NCBI GenBank assembly: GCA_019752635.1
Contig: JAIELX010000120.1
Location: forward strand, 1 to 64,000
Reading direction: 5' to 3'
Origin: Candidatus Obscuribacterales bacterium
GTDB taxonomy: Bacteria > Cyanobacteriota > Vampirovibrionia > Obscuribacterales > Obscuribacteraceae
DNA: 64,000 nt
Positions 40,501 to 44,688 of the stretch are shown one piece after another. The notes under the pieces are model-generated. The model was given only the letters and a program-made list of their open reading frames with translations, made no database searches and had not been told where the DNA came from. The translations under genes were made by a program, and so were the position numbers. Numbering within the stretch: position 1 is the stretch's first letter; each line of letters begins with the position of its first letter.

Positions 40501-43274
40501 TCAACAGCGTGACAATCACGTCAACTGGTGCTGCACCGGGAATCAATCCTATTTCGATTACCGGTTCCACTGTATCGATAACGGGAGCCGCTACATCTAT
40601 CACCAGCGGTGGTGCGGTGAACATAACCAGTACCGGTGGTCTTCTCACATTGTCCACCACTCCAGCTAACAACACACCAATCAATGCGGGCTCCATCTCG
40701 CTGAAATCGGCTGGAGGAGTGACGATCGGCAATAACCAAAACCTGGTCGCTACCGGCGTCAATGGTGGCATCGTTATCACCGACAGCGGCGCGGCTGGCC
40801 AAATCAACATCGGTTCGGGTGTAAACATCACCGCAGGCACGCTTGCCGCGGGCGTCAATCCCGCTGCGGCAATCCAGTTCTCCAACATTGCGACCTTCGG
40901 CAACATCCAAGTAGGAGCCGATGGAACCGGTGGCATTCTGATCGGAAATGGTTCGAATCTGACCTCAACCGGATTCAATAATGTGTTGACGTCCACCAAA
41001 GGTAGCATCACCACTGGAACCGGTGTTGTCTTTAATGCTCGCGGTAACAACGTCAACCTTGTTGCGTCGAACGCCGTATTGTTGGGTGCGTCGAACACAT
41101 TCACCACGACGACTGCAAGCGGAACCAACGGGCAGGTAGTTCTGACCGGCACCTCCGGCGGGGTCAATATCGGCGCCAATACATCGTTCGCTGCGATGGG
41201 CAGCGTAGCGGTGAACACTACCAATAGCGCTGCAACTTTGCTGGTCAACAACGGAGTGTTCTTGAACTCCGGTTCAACAGTTGCATTCTCCGGCGGTATG
41301 GCTCAACTGGGTGGCGGTGGTGCTAACGCAATCATCAGTGGCTCTGGTGCCGTATCAGTGTCCGGACCAAGCATCACACTGAATCGGGTTCAAATCACTG
41401 GCGCAGGCACATCGTTCAACTCCAGCACTACTTACACCGACTTGGGTTCGAACACCATTGGCGGCACATCGGTTTCGGTCAGCGCCGTCGGTAACATAAG
41501 TATCGGCGCTGGATCTTCTTACAATTCGACTACTGCCGGGGGCACTTCGCTGTTTGCCGGCGGACGGTTCATTGATGCTGGTTCTCAGTTCACCAGTACC
41601 TCTGGTGGCGTAAACATCTCTGGACAAAATGCTGCCGCTGGTCTAGACGCAGTCACTCTCGGCGGGACGTTCATACAGGCGCCCGGGTTTATAAGCATCA
41701 CTGGCGGTGGTACCAACGGTTCCGTCAATCTGGGTACGGCCCTGGTTTCCTCGACCGCTAACGCGATTAACGTGAACTCCGGGTTGAACGTTGTTGTCGG
41801 CAATGGCGCCAGCGTACAAAGCGCTACGGGCACGACGATGACCGCCGGCTTCAACGGAACCTTCACTGCAAACGTAGGCAGCACTATCAGGGCTAATGCC
41901 GGCAATGTATCGATCAATGGACCGCAAGGGCTTGTACTCAATGGCAATGTGTCCGCAGGTACATTGGCCGGTGGCGCGCCTGCGTTCCCGACACCACTGG
42001 TGAATGCCAATATATTCACCAGCGGCGCCGTCAATATAACAACTCAGCGAGGTATCGCGATCGGTAATGGCGCGACCTTCAATTCGGTTGGCGGAAACAT
42101 CAACATCACCGCGTCCGGAACACAGGGAATCACTCTGGGCTCCGGACTAGTGATGCAAGCTAATGGCGGCAATCTGGTGGTGCTGAGCAACGGACCAATC
42201 ACGCAGAATGCACCGGCAGCGGGCAACGTGTTCCAGGCTCGCGCTGTCGGGTCGCTCGCGTTCTCCACTGGCGGTGGTATCGAATTTGGCGGCGGCACCG
42301 TAAGCAGTCAATTGTTTGGCCTCAAGAACAATCCGCCACCGGCAGCGTTTGGAGCCGGAACCGTCGTCAATAATGTCGGCGGCTCACTCGGCCTCAATTT
42401 GAGTTCCGGCGGCAGTGTCAACTTTACCCAGAACGGCAACCCGTCGACCTTTAACCTTAATGGTGGCGGCATAGTCATCGACTCCACCGGAGCGGCAAAC
42501 TTCGTTCGCATGGATGGTGCGACCTTCACCGTAAGCGGCTACAAGGCGATCGGTTACAGTTATTCCGTCGCAGCAGCAACGTCTATTTTGGTAGATGATG
42601 ATGAAGACGGTACCGTACGGAAACTGGCCGACATGTTCGTTCCTGGAAGCGAGCATGCTCATGTTCTGACCGCCAGAAGCAAGGAAGGTAAGGGACGTGC
42701 ACGCGATCTCGGAGCCGTCAATATTGCGTTGGAAACCGGTGAGTTGGTCCTGCACCCTGTAGTTGACACCACCATCCACTCAACCCTTGCTGACGTGAAA
42801 GTCAAGAAAGGCGGCTTGGTAGCGGTCTCGATCGAAGACGCCGGCATGAGGCTCGACAACTGCGGCGACCTCGGAACTGTTGTTCTGCAAGTGGGCAAGC
42901 ATAAGTTCGAACTCAAATCGGGCGAAGAAGTGGTCATTTCCGATCACGAACTCACCGAAGACGAGCAAAAGAAAGCCGATGGCATCGGACGGCGCAAGTT
43001 CCAGAAAATCGCTCTGGACGGCGGAATACATGCCACCATGTGCGAAGTTTCAATCTCTGGCGTGCTAACTAACACTGCTCACTTAGAAGGACTTCGTAAT
43101 CCCGCAAGCATGGTCGAGCGTAATCTGAAAGCCAAGATGATGAAGACTGCTGCGGCTGTGCACACTGTCACCCAGTCGCATGGTTTGTATCAATCTAAGG
43201 CACGCGTCTTCGTTCCAGCCAAAAAGGCCCGACCGAGCTACGCAGCGGTTAGTTTCAACGACCTCGGCAAGTAA
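16593..43274 (+). CDS. Giant secreted glycine-rich repeat protein (adhesin-like, 8,893 aa)
   Basis: This is one unbroken frame of 26,682 bp. GAGGCG lies eight bases before the ATG. The signal peptide has a long n-region (cleavage near AAAWA/EE, residue 42). Residues 45-330 resemble the head of filamentous-haemagglutinin-type beta-helix proteins (LTNAGTL and SGDLYMGV-type strands). Residues 630-5,550 are Gly/Asn/Ser/Thr/Ala-rich beta-helix repeats with GNGGSI-like turns and about 19 super-repeats. Residues 5,700-6,500 have fewer Gly-Gly turns; a non-repetitive stretch spans about 6,870-7,230; a second super-repeat family fills 7,350-8,600. Residues 8,650-8,893 are a charged, FecR-like end. Only about eight cysteines and seven tryptophans occur. 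There is no autotransporter barrel or LPXTG signal. It is probably a surface adhesin or matrix fibre; the export route is unknown. Confidence 0.9.
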   Translation: MQPSSREVEPIPGSSEVTTRHRLIALSCVAFIAFQIPAAAWAEEAHDMNLSSTTASIEANIPDAAAHAPVITVGGESMHVTDGMFLTPAMNIALNQVLNTGNQYLVINAQGAATGGGFVINNIQGNLASLTIPEGVRAYGNVATASNLLNFGNQLTNAGTLFVYSNNSAVQSGTLSATNILNNTSGLITSILPTSASWLGSTVSNLSFTLSAANTLTNLGTITSAGNLNLVAGNSIMNTLPAGITSMAAPVMQAVNNLAIMAPNVVNTGLMNSLNGNVTFDSPSNLSVFNTSGVISALTGSINVRDMAYSGAANAALTGGAWNSQTLNVNSAYGDADLSLGSATGTVNVTGNNVHVNTESGDLYMGVLKAAGDPGMIVSNGNIVLVADQFAGADDLWLIASGNIRTGAANLKIENAGAGGNIFILAGITKDPTTQEFSKLSPTGGTIDFSTFPLIELKSNGGSITLASNAGAFNDGSISLPTGLTVTTIGGNFSAIAGSAQTLNAITVGNIDTTGGLPGTGKITIAATVPTYSGVKFDLAGTKILGTITPSSTLGMGDVKIGNLAANGSDIVLTSGNSLSLDNLSNSPTGVNAVAANITITTARNFLANSITASGGTAGGAGSKLTITTNSSDDFLIGGATINGITGAGTRITAQGGGGAGGGDGGQVRITNLGTGNVVMGVLSAFDGSAGSIDIRAVAGTAGGSGGLISLNSTGGAVVLPVGAGAASLNASADPAGGAAQNLKGGTVTLSGTRIDIVGTVPLTLNADGSGVGAGGDINVTTTGTTSDLSIANSQGGIIIGAASGPGGGPNANGGTVNVTAGRNLLVDPTVIIAGPVGDGTGAKFAFKATGGNLNVTQAIANNGIGNGAGGTINLEANNNISVGGALSASGAGTGAGGTISVKTNNANSLALINGPIDALGGNTGAGGAGGTVSFNTAGNMTVFGNVNVSAGAGSDKKGGSLTVIANGPAQFAVGPGAVLNGISGTVIANGGTAPMAGGAGTISMTAASAGGILINNSQDLKLDAGTGSGGTVTLNATNGAVAVNTNGFNLDAGAGGDGSGGSLTLTGKTVFVNGSISANGAGKGSGGSLISITSSSATSNFLIGPGAVTNGVNGKISANAGATSGSGGTITVVAGAGGLTVADPGVLSASASTGTDGGSGGNLTLNTTGDLSFGQGGVLDLSGTGNIAGRNGGSFTLTANIIGIAGPVPLHLINSGTQTTGGTGNAGTITVNQNSALNNLVVGSQPGSLQITSSGGVDGGNAGTVNLNSKSNLLVNTNSLVTNTSGNAVAKSDGANLNFNAGTGGGIGFVYIQGDVNANGAGAGSGGKITIAQSSAGDFLLDVNAVTNGATGALRANAGAGGDKTAKAGSVSITNTKGGISILNPASIELGGTATGLGNGGGDISLTATTGTISISGGNLFARAVQGTGGPAEEFKGGNITIAALDLQALGATAVVMDASGDGLGNGGKISIATTSFSNNLTIGTGAGQFKLTSKGGSAASLKGDGGSVTVKAGHNLIVNPVGLAVNPLGTNGKGGELVFGAGNGNIAPATILINGNLNVDGVGQGDGGTIQITYNNATVFDINPTSGTTLLGILGTFSAKGGDGGGGGTVSITNGQLTGGGIKLWSTSSINVDAGTLLYTGDTNNKGNGGSIVLNGGIDGTVTIITSAGNSTLNASANTFNAPPMNDTGNGGTITLSGKNVLTQTAAGAPATTPLSLIANSFATNANPLAGKGGTISITTTDQNSNIYVGSTVPAVGVVGFVPSAQLIIDASPDAGGGGGGTVTVQAGGFLTVDTSSLIAAPNAGADPSVGKGASYTLKAGNTIVSGATPSHLLVNGSLNGRGGDGGGDITLSSTGTLFVAGGLSTENSAETKKSGAISISVSSTSAFNIASSAQNNGITGNGTGSINAGATNGSGGSFNVANKGSGGIVLGSPELLKLTSTAKGAIEPTATGASIDLDAGNGALILTPGGNDGLTGINTGGPVTGFSKLSGGSINVVQITITEFNLLPLAPSGNWRTFVISNTAGSILTRASGGSLFINSAFDSSNNLTPNIFFDSSNYAVSAGQNITSNFNAITYGPAAPGSSNYGLQGQQLGGFTVPDGSGPVIDLRAGGGGAGNLILTGDINVSAPAVPLAAPTFSGAGGKITLEMNSSLPFIVGDNTLNGIFDPLDPLQPLDLTTDLLANGSIGGVGKNPSGGLISITNKGTGGVRFLPTAVLQANGGASNFVPNNGMAGAGGTINITATGGQIEATNVTGAVISANGGGVGYTNTIGLGTAAGGTITLNSLNTLPSGSSKLNISASGVTGGDGGLISLISTQKTGGLPIVVAPGELQLLATGGQGGVTPSIFGSGGSIAVNLSGALNITAGGIANNPLGLNGNGGNYDLTVNSVGTLGSPVDLNVSGVGFGNGGSVKLFSSGNLFVVGNVTANAGGIFGLGGSIQVSTTGSSFSVTTGGGTPINGIRGTLQAKGQGNAGAGLVGTGGSIQLTNNGGGGFDVDSSASLDVSTTGGGNGGAISLLSPNGTLNFTGGGSISAAASGAGAFKGGSISLEGGRMNFTSAAGAPASFNVDGSGTGSGGQFSLKATGPAATALTIGNGTTGAGGGVNQFLVTANGGLAGGDGGSILISNGDAIRVEDAQFISVAASVNGNGGKVSLSAGTNVPAALTIVTGSVNANGAGNGNGGVITLSSTSTLFAGGSLLASAGGGTGNGGSISATFNNSTGVPFIVGPGATTVGVTGNVVAQGGGAGGNGGSIILSNSGTGAMQIATGNLSAAASASPAGGVGGSINILNPNGSITMTAGTLDVSATGTGVNYNAGSINITSSALTVMGALQLNANAVGAGNGGSVFVSATGAGSTLNFDTVAGIAVSATGGSGGSAAGNSGSLTAIAGGAIQVGNNAGTIVLAPLGNNGNGGSLSLSAGTATGGGNLVVNQSVVVDGNGAGIGGTVLLSAGTATLVGNVQVNGSVSADGGIIGNGGVVTVFSNSAAPSGIVGAIRANGGAASGGGGAVSISNVNAGGLQLAPGAQVTARAIGAGNGGSLVINAAAGAVSTNGAVFSAQAAGAGTFTGGSVQINAAGLTNSGAVSSINASGSDLGAGGTVRITTTSAANVLIGGGANEYTLRANSGLNGGNGGTVAVSSGGSVLVSDSSFLTVANAGTDSNGGSVSLTAGTAGVGSVIVATGGFNVSGLGNGRGGSLSFTASANLFVNGPLRADGGLTSGDGGSIILSFNSSGPANNFFTGAGGGATVSGVNGAISAGAVVGSGGLVSITNVGTSTINIGSGSVNVAPGNGAGGSINIINSQGTIAFAGPGILQASAAVGDFNGGSVNVSGAVIAPAGTLLVQANGSGNGNGGSIAITASAPASSLLIDDAGISINANGGSLSGNGGSVSVAAGGSLTIGTCNTCLSVSPLATGNGGNLTLNAGTAAGGGGISVLSVPGAGQFSASALTTGNGGSLSLSAGTATNPGVFNSVPGVDLLATGGSVAGNGGTVSIFSNSATSLFLGNATAAGANALRGNVSASSLNGGSGGSVLITNAGTGGLTMNGATISANGGAGATSGTGGSLTMQSTLGSFGLRAGQITATGTNSQNGGSIVINTFSFNNTGAVGVTPVLVDASGGVNTANGGNINITATFAGATPSNPNQHYKLTLGSAAGTMQVRARGGAVAGDGGAVTISIGDELVIDNSNPGALGLDASPQAATNGAGARYVLTGGANDCLANLTITGDIDASGAGTGIAGKAILTAGANLFIKGNVFANAGAGDGGVINMFTTSQNQFVLGAGATTNGITGSIVANGGGNGNGGQVLINNTGVGGIGFTGLAQVQALGSVTGGAGGSVTITSQNGAASFAGGTIDVSGRGGVAGTHGGTITILQATSDPAALTGPTNLVANGSQDVGGIGNAGTIDVKLTKAPGAIAVGNVAGGLNISALGGNGGGNGGIVNLTSAGTITVDGVAFNVGAGTNGNGAVIKLVAGTVGSGNVYVTGNLNASGNGAGNGGSITISENSSSPFFVGAAGLINGVTGALTANGVIGGTISIVNTGTGGFNLASGTISANGTSGGTISLTGGVGALTFGAATLSATGSGGDGGKITVTGASATTTTVPGGLMTYIADGSASGGSITVNAGTTAGSNFVVGTTLGAGNHSFSAKGTTGDGGAISLSTGGNIAASPAGLSVTSGRDGGSIALIAGTSSTGGTLQVFGSLNVNGTGSGYGGNIKLQSNSFNAFLISSTTSSANGVNGSLTANGAMTAPGINLPVDKQTISITNLGTGGITVDGSATIASTAVQGHGGTITLSAPTANSNMSLAGTLNVAANAGVGVDNWNGGSVVISANSLLITGASPLQIQAAAANSGIGGKVDIAVTDKASFVTLGLSATQISVDNRGSASSLKVAAGGSLTFNGATTGPYGTGGDGASFTFILTNPANTNGATLTVNSSIDASGIADGLNTLGKGGSISISSNGNATILGNLAANGNGGSGNGGTISITATTPGSSGTAPNVLLGGTVIARGGLTGGNGGSISVSATTANLQFNTNLLAVDASSTSVSDIFNGGTIAISGNTIQFPAASVLTLSANGTGLGNGGSLAFQTKSQTASITVGSAPGNLTLSATSGVSGGNGGSVNVSAGGSLTVAGAAIDVAPRGSTGKGGSITLSAGNGTGSGANTSGMTVSGNLVATGPTGGGTIDLTSNGGTLSVTSDLNVNATVSGNGGTVNLTGSSTSPIAVTGNITANAAAAGGAGGNVRIFVRNNAVFTVGAATGSGVSGTISAKGGGGVAGSGGSGGLVQIQNSAAPSGGLTPGISISGAVNTVIDLTPSTNGNGGFLALQVAQGNLFVPAGTIAVNGQGTGSGGTIVIETAPSITLGNGVGQYMLSATGGVTSGAGGSITLVSGTGGVTVGNGALLVTSTGGSGGTIDITAKTFVNVTGSLNASAVGSGAFVGGKVTVSAANSITVTGGSVTADSAGTADATKAGQIKLTSTAGVVFVGGNVTATGALGRAGSIEITQKLGTLTIGAAATAGTGGVTGLVSVNAGLNAGTIKLVNGAGGITVDTSLISLTSGATGGDLSLDATGALTFNAGTLAVNGTTLGGTITMKGSGITMGGPLSLQANGSAGNGGSVLIDLSSGGLNFGTAGSALAVSAAGTGLNGGKVAITTVGAINVSNAAGSIIVTGTAGAGSIDLKATAGAITIDAGGLSNNGIVQNAAGGSIKLTGVGVTVGGSVSANGFGNGKGGTIDITTTSSAPFVIGAALGANQGVAGSLSVSGGVGTAGLIGTNGGAITITANSASSVNLSNLNSIVLSPSATNGGSGGTFTLSATLGAVTLGAGTLNADAVSSAFALANPGQNLYSGGKISITGASIVAAGPGPSILSADGVAFGQGGEIKLAASTGNITLGNAGAVVQTRSRGGSSAGAGGQVSVTTGGTLTVNAGGVDVSVRGANGNGGTITLADGTAGSGNLILASGLQVNGLGTGNGGTISLSAVNGFVAVTGNLQANAGTTGNGGTISIDSRQASGFQIGQALAVGVGGVNGSITADGGTLTGNGGTISLKSQNGGFVFTSSGNVSASALTSGNGGTISLSSTAGAFSIGGGSLNANANGPAAQTGGSVTIAVTQFNTAAAGFGVSATAINANGANKGVGGTINLTTTAGGTTMRIGTGTGMLNLTAADGGKINATSAGSLSVDGAGLTVICIGCSAPVVNLTALAGDLTLSGIINVQSPFGGTLTLTDNGGTLTAAPGTLINTNTLVIAGNGNIGTLANPFVLNASPLTLNTTGNAFIASPNAVTLGNITAQTFVLTAGATLVGYPAPTVGNITTSGTVNVTNLTLNANNGGSISVQSPLTATSNIALNATGNGTINVVGGSLNSATLNLTSVNGNIGTALNPLAFNSGTVTVNTGASAFLNSTGAAAVTVNGPGAGAGVGNTFNLISNSNITVSQAISANVISLAGNPANNVGISVQAPITGSGVASTVQLTATGTGSITSSGTGTVSGGTVNLNTGTGGVGGLGAGFNSQATVLNVQTGAASTAGVFITNANAAGTINNVNANGGQFQLTSTPANGTVSFTGAVNATSILLQGNTGTNTSFNIGPAATLTSSNTGAITITGTGTGSIIAPGGTGLLTSANITLTGNNIGAAGGNAVSFQAPGMLTANLSLTATGNAFVNNTGVGAVILTKGVAGGVLNYAATGTGDLTIATALAGNNISLQSGGVVFQNANITGTGVGSTVTLVGGSKVVVPGQPPVAVTQAANTSITAAFVNLGSGVPVGTMNGDVGTAAIPITINTPTGLAATTITANTLGDVFIRNNGNVILGPGPSTGNNINITAVGGFSTPGSITVSGPVTASPTGTLNLNTNSLINNSVLSGNVVNVTSTAGQTLTIAGTGTTTSTGVNGAISLTASPGLFGGPGGNLVFAGGANQTYNGLTNFNAPGSGQSVIINTGATVTVNGILNVNTSNFVQSGTLNAPTVNLNNPPGAPNVTFSNPNGDLVLNSNISFSGNSIALIAKGNILQGSGIFQVSTSSFNRNGGDILILAGYDFTTSSLGQSTVTGLSAQGGSVVLAGLTIDSSSSNFAGGGRAGNVTIVANAGTANVGMINVGSINASGGFSNKGGNVTLIGAGGIITNQGGINASGTVGGNVTLAGTTSVVNMVPVIYQNVLVNGSGSFTANPVAVAGAGAAIFINGSIATNGTTGAGGFVNAYSDSQIAIQGGINTSSPTAAGNVTLQTLDGSIGVGFGGVTANGSSPTFGSINPGGAGASITISAPSFITISGSVVSSGGSVLSGNAAGGKGGNIDIQTTQVTGGGLRVGTIAISGAVDARGGNVSFSSTGNGGDGGNIVMASGSMGISGSDSGGASVDSRGGTKGSGVGSINGVAGSITLTTSATQNVPTNLDLAATSAAFSFPQTFALPGGLFTVGNFSVVNGVQGTIAGSAIVNSTVNGTGRIYQGTFTQGNVTINVTGGPQNIAPLGVVNPDNGAGVRTVISPSQALALYQVSRGLPQTVSLNAQGQATAGGVVNVNGFDLQPFSTFNLTLAGGSPGAFTMNVAGARPLVTIGGFGNLISGTLNFTTPGATPFIDFGFSGMNLGTTGVLRASNTSTLILGGAGSTFTNRGLIEAGNVMIATDFGSATFNQTNGGTIQGAAGSMFPALLINPSLSSTMLFTVNSTASNFNLPVVFAPGQIQTRYTTLARNFGTNVNATPFVSLSFGLSTPVNAPGTAVVGGTISNPSSLFINTSSVIGASGPTALQIGSSTGQLAASANITAKQGLSINAAGAVTIANPAPLTPLVATVLGVTGNFGSMNLNVAGNFTIGEGGVAGTPQAILQSSGGLLVLAGSNFTMNNRSAITANSFTTLLLTGQTGAMTMTNASITAGALNAPAVFPNVNSSQIASAGSLSFSSSGSGGVLLNNSSITVNGGFTGINFSSQGGSFQLTNGSSVTVNGGFLSYNSSRPLVLTSNSSMNALTLNNFQGNMQIGAGQIDATNSHFNAASNMSMNVFGVGTPDITLIGGTMTTVTGNSMNARNITLSGAINDGRNLSFSAQGNIAINTAALKTTNGSITMTAGGATGITITSGSSNIVANGGPVSMSATGQTAGINIGTGINIEGGTLNVVPPAPPTPIQFSQVASFGSVSLSTNGAAGITIGANSNISAVGSVTISASGTNAPVSVGGFNYNAYGGSLFINAGGTFTDTGMSAYNAQPISASGNGSITITAKSASFGAGSTMIAGAGIGISATGGVLSLTSNTLNAVASGVTLSGSTGLSITSTGITANGNSSFNSSGGAITLLTTPGTLTINNGSLTMAAQTGINIGANQTINVAGTFGITASATTSAIGIGSNVAINSGRLTPFASTGETLFLPNFETFGGLTISAGNGGITIGNGSTLISNSISSAMTVASTGNVALGNNIVLQANGGNLTVTGNLSDTGNVTYRARGLQTGATFVGNGIVNIGSAGANLGAGDIVRAYGSISIGASPFSFGATPVALNSVTITSTGAAPGINPISITGSTVSITGAATSITSGGAVNITSTGGLLTLSTTPANNTPINAGSISLKSAGGVTIGNNQNLVATGVNGGIVITDSGAAGQINIGSGVNITAGTLAAGVNPAAAIQFSNIATFGNIQVGADGTGGILIGNGSNLTSTGFNNVLTSTKGSITTGTGVVFNARGNNVNLVASNAVLLGASNTFTTTTASGTNGQVVLTGTSGGVNIGANTSFAAMGSVAVNTTNSAATLLVNNGVFLNSGSTVAFSGGMAQLGGGGANAIISGSGAVSVSGPSITLNRVQITGAGTSFNSSTTYTDLGSNTIGGTSVSVSAVGNISIGAGSSYNSTTAGGTSLFAGGRFIDAGSQFTSTSGGVNISGQNAAAGLDAVTLGGTFIQAPGFISITGGGTNGSVNLGTALVSSTANAINVNSGLNVVVGNGASVQSATGTTMTAGFNGTFTANVGSTIRANAGNVSINGPQGLVLNGNVSAGTLAGGAPAFPTPLVNANIFTSGAVNITTQRGIAIGNGATFNSVGGNINITASGTQGITLGSGLVMQANGGNLVVLSNGPITQNAPAAGNVFQARAVGSLAFSTGGGIEFGGGTVSSQLFGLKNNPPPAAFGAGTVVNNVGGSLGLNLSSGGSVNFTQNGNPSTFNLNGGGIVIDSTGAANFVRMDGATFTVSGYKAIGYSYSVAAATSILVDDDEDGTVRKLADMFVPGSEHAHVLTARSKEGKGRARDLGAVNIALETGELVLHPVVDTTIHSTLADVKVKKGGLVAVSIEDAGMRLDNCGDLGTVVLQVGKHKFELKSGEEVVISDHELTEDEQKKADGIGRRKFQKIALDGGIHATMCEVSISGVLTNTAHLEGLRNPASMVERNLKAKMMKTAAAVHTVTQSHGLYQSKARVFVPAKKARPSYAAVSFNDLGK
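18490..33350 (+). repeat. About 19 super-repeats of roughly 780 bp in the giant gene
   Basis: A signature F-x-[IV]-G-x(5-9)-G-[VI]-x-G-x-[IL]-x-A-x-G, followed by a G-G-x-[IV]-x-I-x-N-x-G strand pair, recurs near 18496, 19506, 19896, 20610, 21336, 22260, 23064, 23943, 24771, 25550, 26312, 27104, 27923, 28620, 29265, 30085, 30834, 31605, 32307 and 33117. The mean spacing is about 770 bp (around 260 residues), with one short (390 bp) and one long (1,010 bp) interval. The copies are diverged, so this is an old array. Confidence 0.75.
38650..42300 (+). repeat. Second super-repeat family in the giant gene, five copies
   Basis: A [IV]-x-[AGS]-G-x-L core followed by F-x-[TS]-x-G-x-[ILV] and then G-[IV]-x-[IL]-x-N-x-[SA] recurs near 38660, 39360, 40070, 40820 and 41950. 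Examples are ITAGTLAAG...FSNIATFGNI...GGILIGNGS and INSGRLTPF...FETFGGL...GGITIGNGS. Spacing is about 690-750 bp, then 1,130 bp. It differs from the upstream super-repeat. Confidence 0.7.
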
Positions 43275-43529
43275 CCGGGACCCGGAGCAGCCTGTTCTCG
43301 AGGCCAACTCGGCGCGCTTACGCGCAAGTAGCTCGACCAACAGTTTTGAAGCGCTCGGAATTTTAGTTCAAAATACTTCGCGTAGTCGAGCAGTGTCATT
43401 TTGCCCGTAATCCCTGCCCCGCTCAATACTTACCGCCAATTAGCTCGGGACATTTGGCAAAATGCCGAATTATCGGAGTTTATATCGGGGGGCCGGCGAG
43501 GTAACTATAGTGTCGGGGGACTATAAACA

Positions 43530-44675
43530 ATGAACTCGACTACCGCCGCACTTGTTCAACAGAACGTCGAAAGAGCCAAAAGTCTGCTTGAGAGCCATGA
43601 CTACACCAACGCGCGTCGTGCATTGGAAGCTGCGCTCTGGAAGGCGGAGCAAATAGTTGGTGCCGGTCCTAGTGTCCTGCAAGAGCCTCTTGAGTTGCTG
43701 GGACGCTGTTGCTATGAGATGTCTCAGTATCCGCAGGCGGTGGGACACCTTAGCCGCCTGCTGGGGTTGCAGCACTCGTCCAGGGTCGAGACCGATAAAA
43801 TTTTGCAGACTCTAGACCTTCTTGTCCGGTGCTACGAAATTCAGGGGCGCCTGCCGCTGGCCGAACAGACACTAAAGGATGCTGTGCAACTTTGTGTTGC
43901 GACATGGGGCGAGGGGGGCGAAAAGACAGTCAGCAAGAAGAAGCGATTGGCTAACGTGTTGATGGAGCTGCGCAAAGCTGATGAGGCTGAGGCAGTACTT
44001 TCGTCAATCAAATCAGTGACCGGCGAAGTTCGTAAGCCGGGGGGACCGCCGCCTCTGGCTCCACTGAAGAAACCTACAGGAACGTTCGCTCAGCCCCTTG
44101 TACCTGAGCGGAAGGCTTACTTGGGGCAAATGCTACGCTCCGCCGGACTAATATCATATGCGGTGCTGAGCAAGAATTTGGAGCTAGCGAAAACAATTGG
44201 AATTCCCCTGGGGGAAGCACTCATCGCGGGCGGATTTGTTGAGAGAGCGGCTATTATTGCTGCATTGGAAGTACAGTCGATGATCCGCGCCGATCAAATT
44301 GAAATGGACGACGGCATCAAGCTTCTTATGCGTTGTTGCCAGGAAAAGATTACCGTTGCCGAAGCAATGTCCGGCGCGGCTGACAAACAAAAAGAAGCGT
44401 CCGAGCGGTATCGGCTTGGTCGGCTGCTTGTAGTGAGCGGACATCTGACCGAAACCCAATTGTCCGATGCGCTAAGAACTTCTAGAGAAGCGGACGTTCC
44501 TTTGGGCAAGCATTTAGTGCTTAGCGGAAGAGTCCCGCCGTTGATAGTGGCGAAGGCCCTGGAAATGCAAACAATGCTTTTTGAAGGGGCGATCTCTGAA
44601 CAGGCTGCGCTGGCAGCATTAGCTAAGGGCGACGCCGATCCGGCAGTCAGATCGACCAAAATTACCAATTATTAG
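43530..44675 (+). CDS. TPR protein with MshEN-like C-terminal motifs
   Basis: This 381-residue soluble protein has TPR-like helices (residues 1-165; ALEAALWKAEQI, LDLLVRCYEIQGRLPLAEQ), a proline-rich linker (about 170-190), then MshEN-type half-motifs. The clearest is RLGRLLVVSGHLTETQLSDA (from about residue 294), with partners starting YLGQMLRSAGLIS, PLGEALIAGGFVE and PLGKHLVLSGRVP. In pilus and type II secretion ATPases, tandem RLGxxLxxxGxxxxxxLxxAL motifs form the N-domain that binds c-di-GMP. No Walker ATPase follows here. It begins 255 bp after the giant gene and is followed at 13 bp by a gene of the same type. Inference: a c-di-GMP-responsive adaptor. Ligand binding is unproven. Confidence 0.75.
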   Translation: MNSTTAALVQQNVERAKSLLESHDYTNARRALEAALWKAEQIVGAGPSVLQEPLELLGRCCYEMSQYPQAVGHLSRLLGLQHSSRVETDKILQTLDLLVRCYEIQGRLPLAEQTLKDAVQLCVATWGEGGEKTVSKKKRLANVLMELRKADEAEAVLSSIKSVTGEVRKPGGPPPLAPLKKPTGTFAQPLVPERKAYLGQMLRSAGLISYAVLSKNLELAKTIGIPLGEALIAGGFVERAAIIAALEVQSMIRADQIEMDDGIKLLMRCCQEKITVAEAMSGAADKQKEASERYRLGRLLVVSGHLTETQLSDALRTSREADVPLGKHLVLSGRVPPLIVAKALEMQTMLFEGAISEQAALAALAKGDADPAVRSTKITNY

Positions 44676-44688
44676 AGTTGGAGGAATC

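Noticed and set aside
17081..43031. Dozens of long open frames on the minus strand opposite the giant gene, many Pro/Leu/Ala-rich
   Set aside because: They mirror the Gly/Asn/Ser/Thr codons of the plus strand, have no ribosome sites and look alike because the plus-strand repeats are alike.
41900..43274. Autotransporter barrel, LPXTG or PEP-CTERM signal at the end of the giant protein
   Set aside because: The C-terminus has no aromatic-terminated beta strands, sorting motif or terminal hydrophobic helix.
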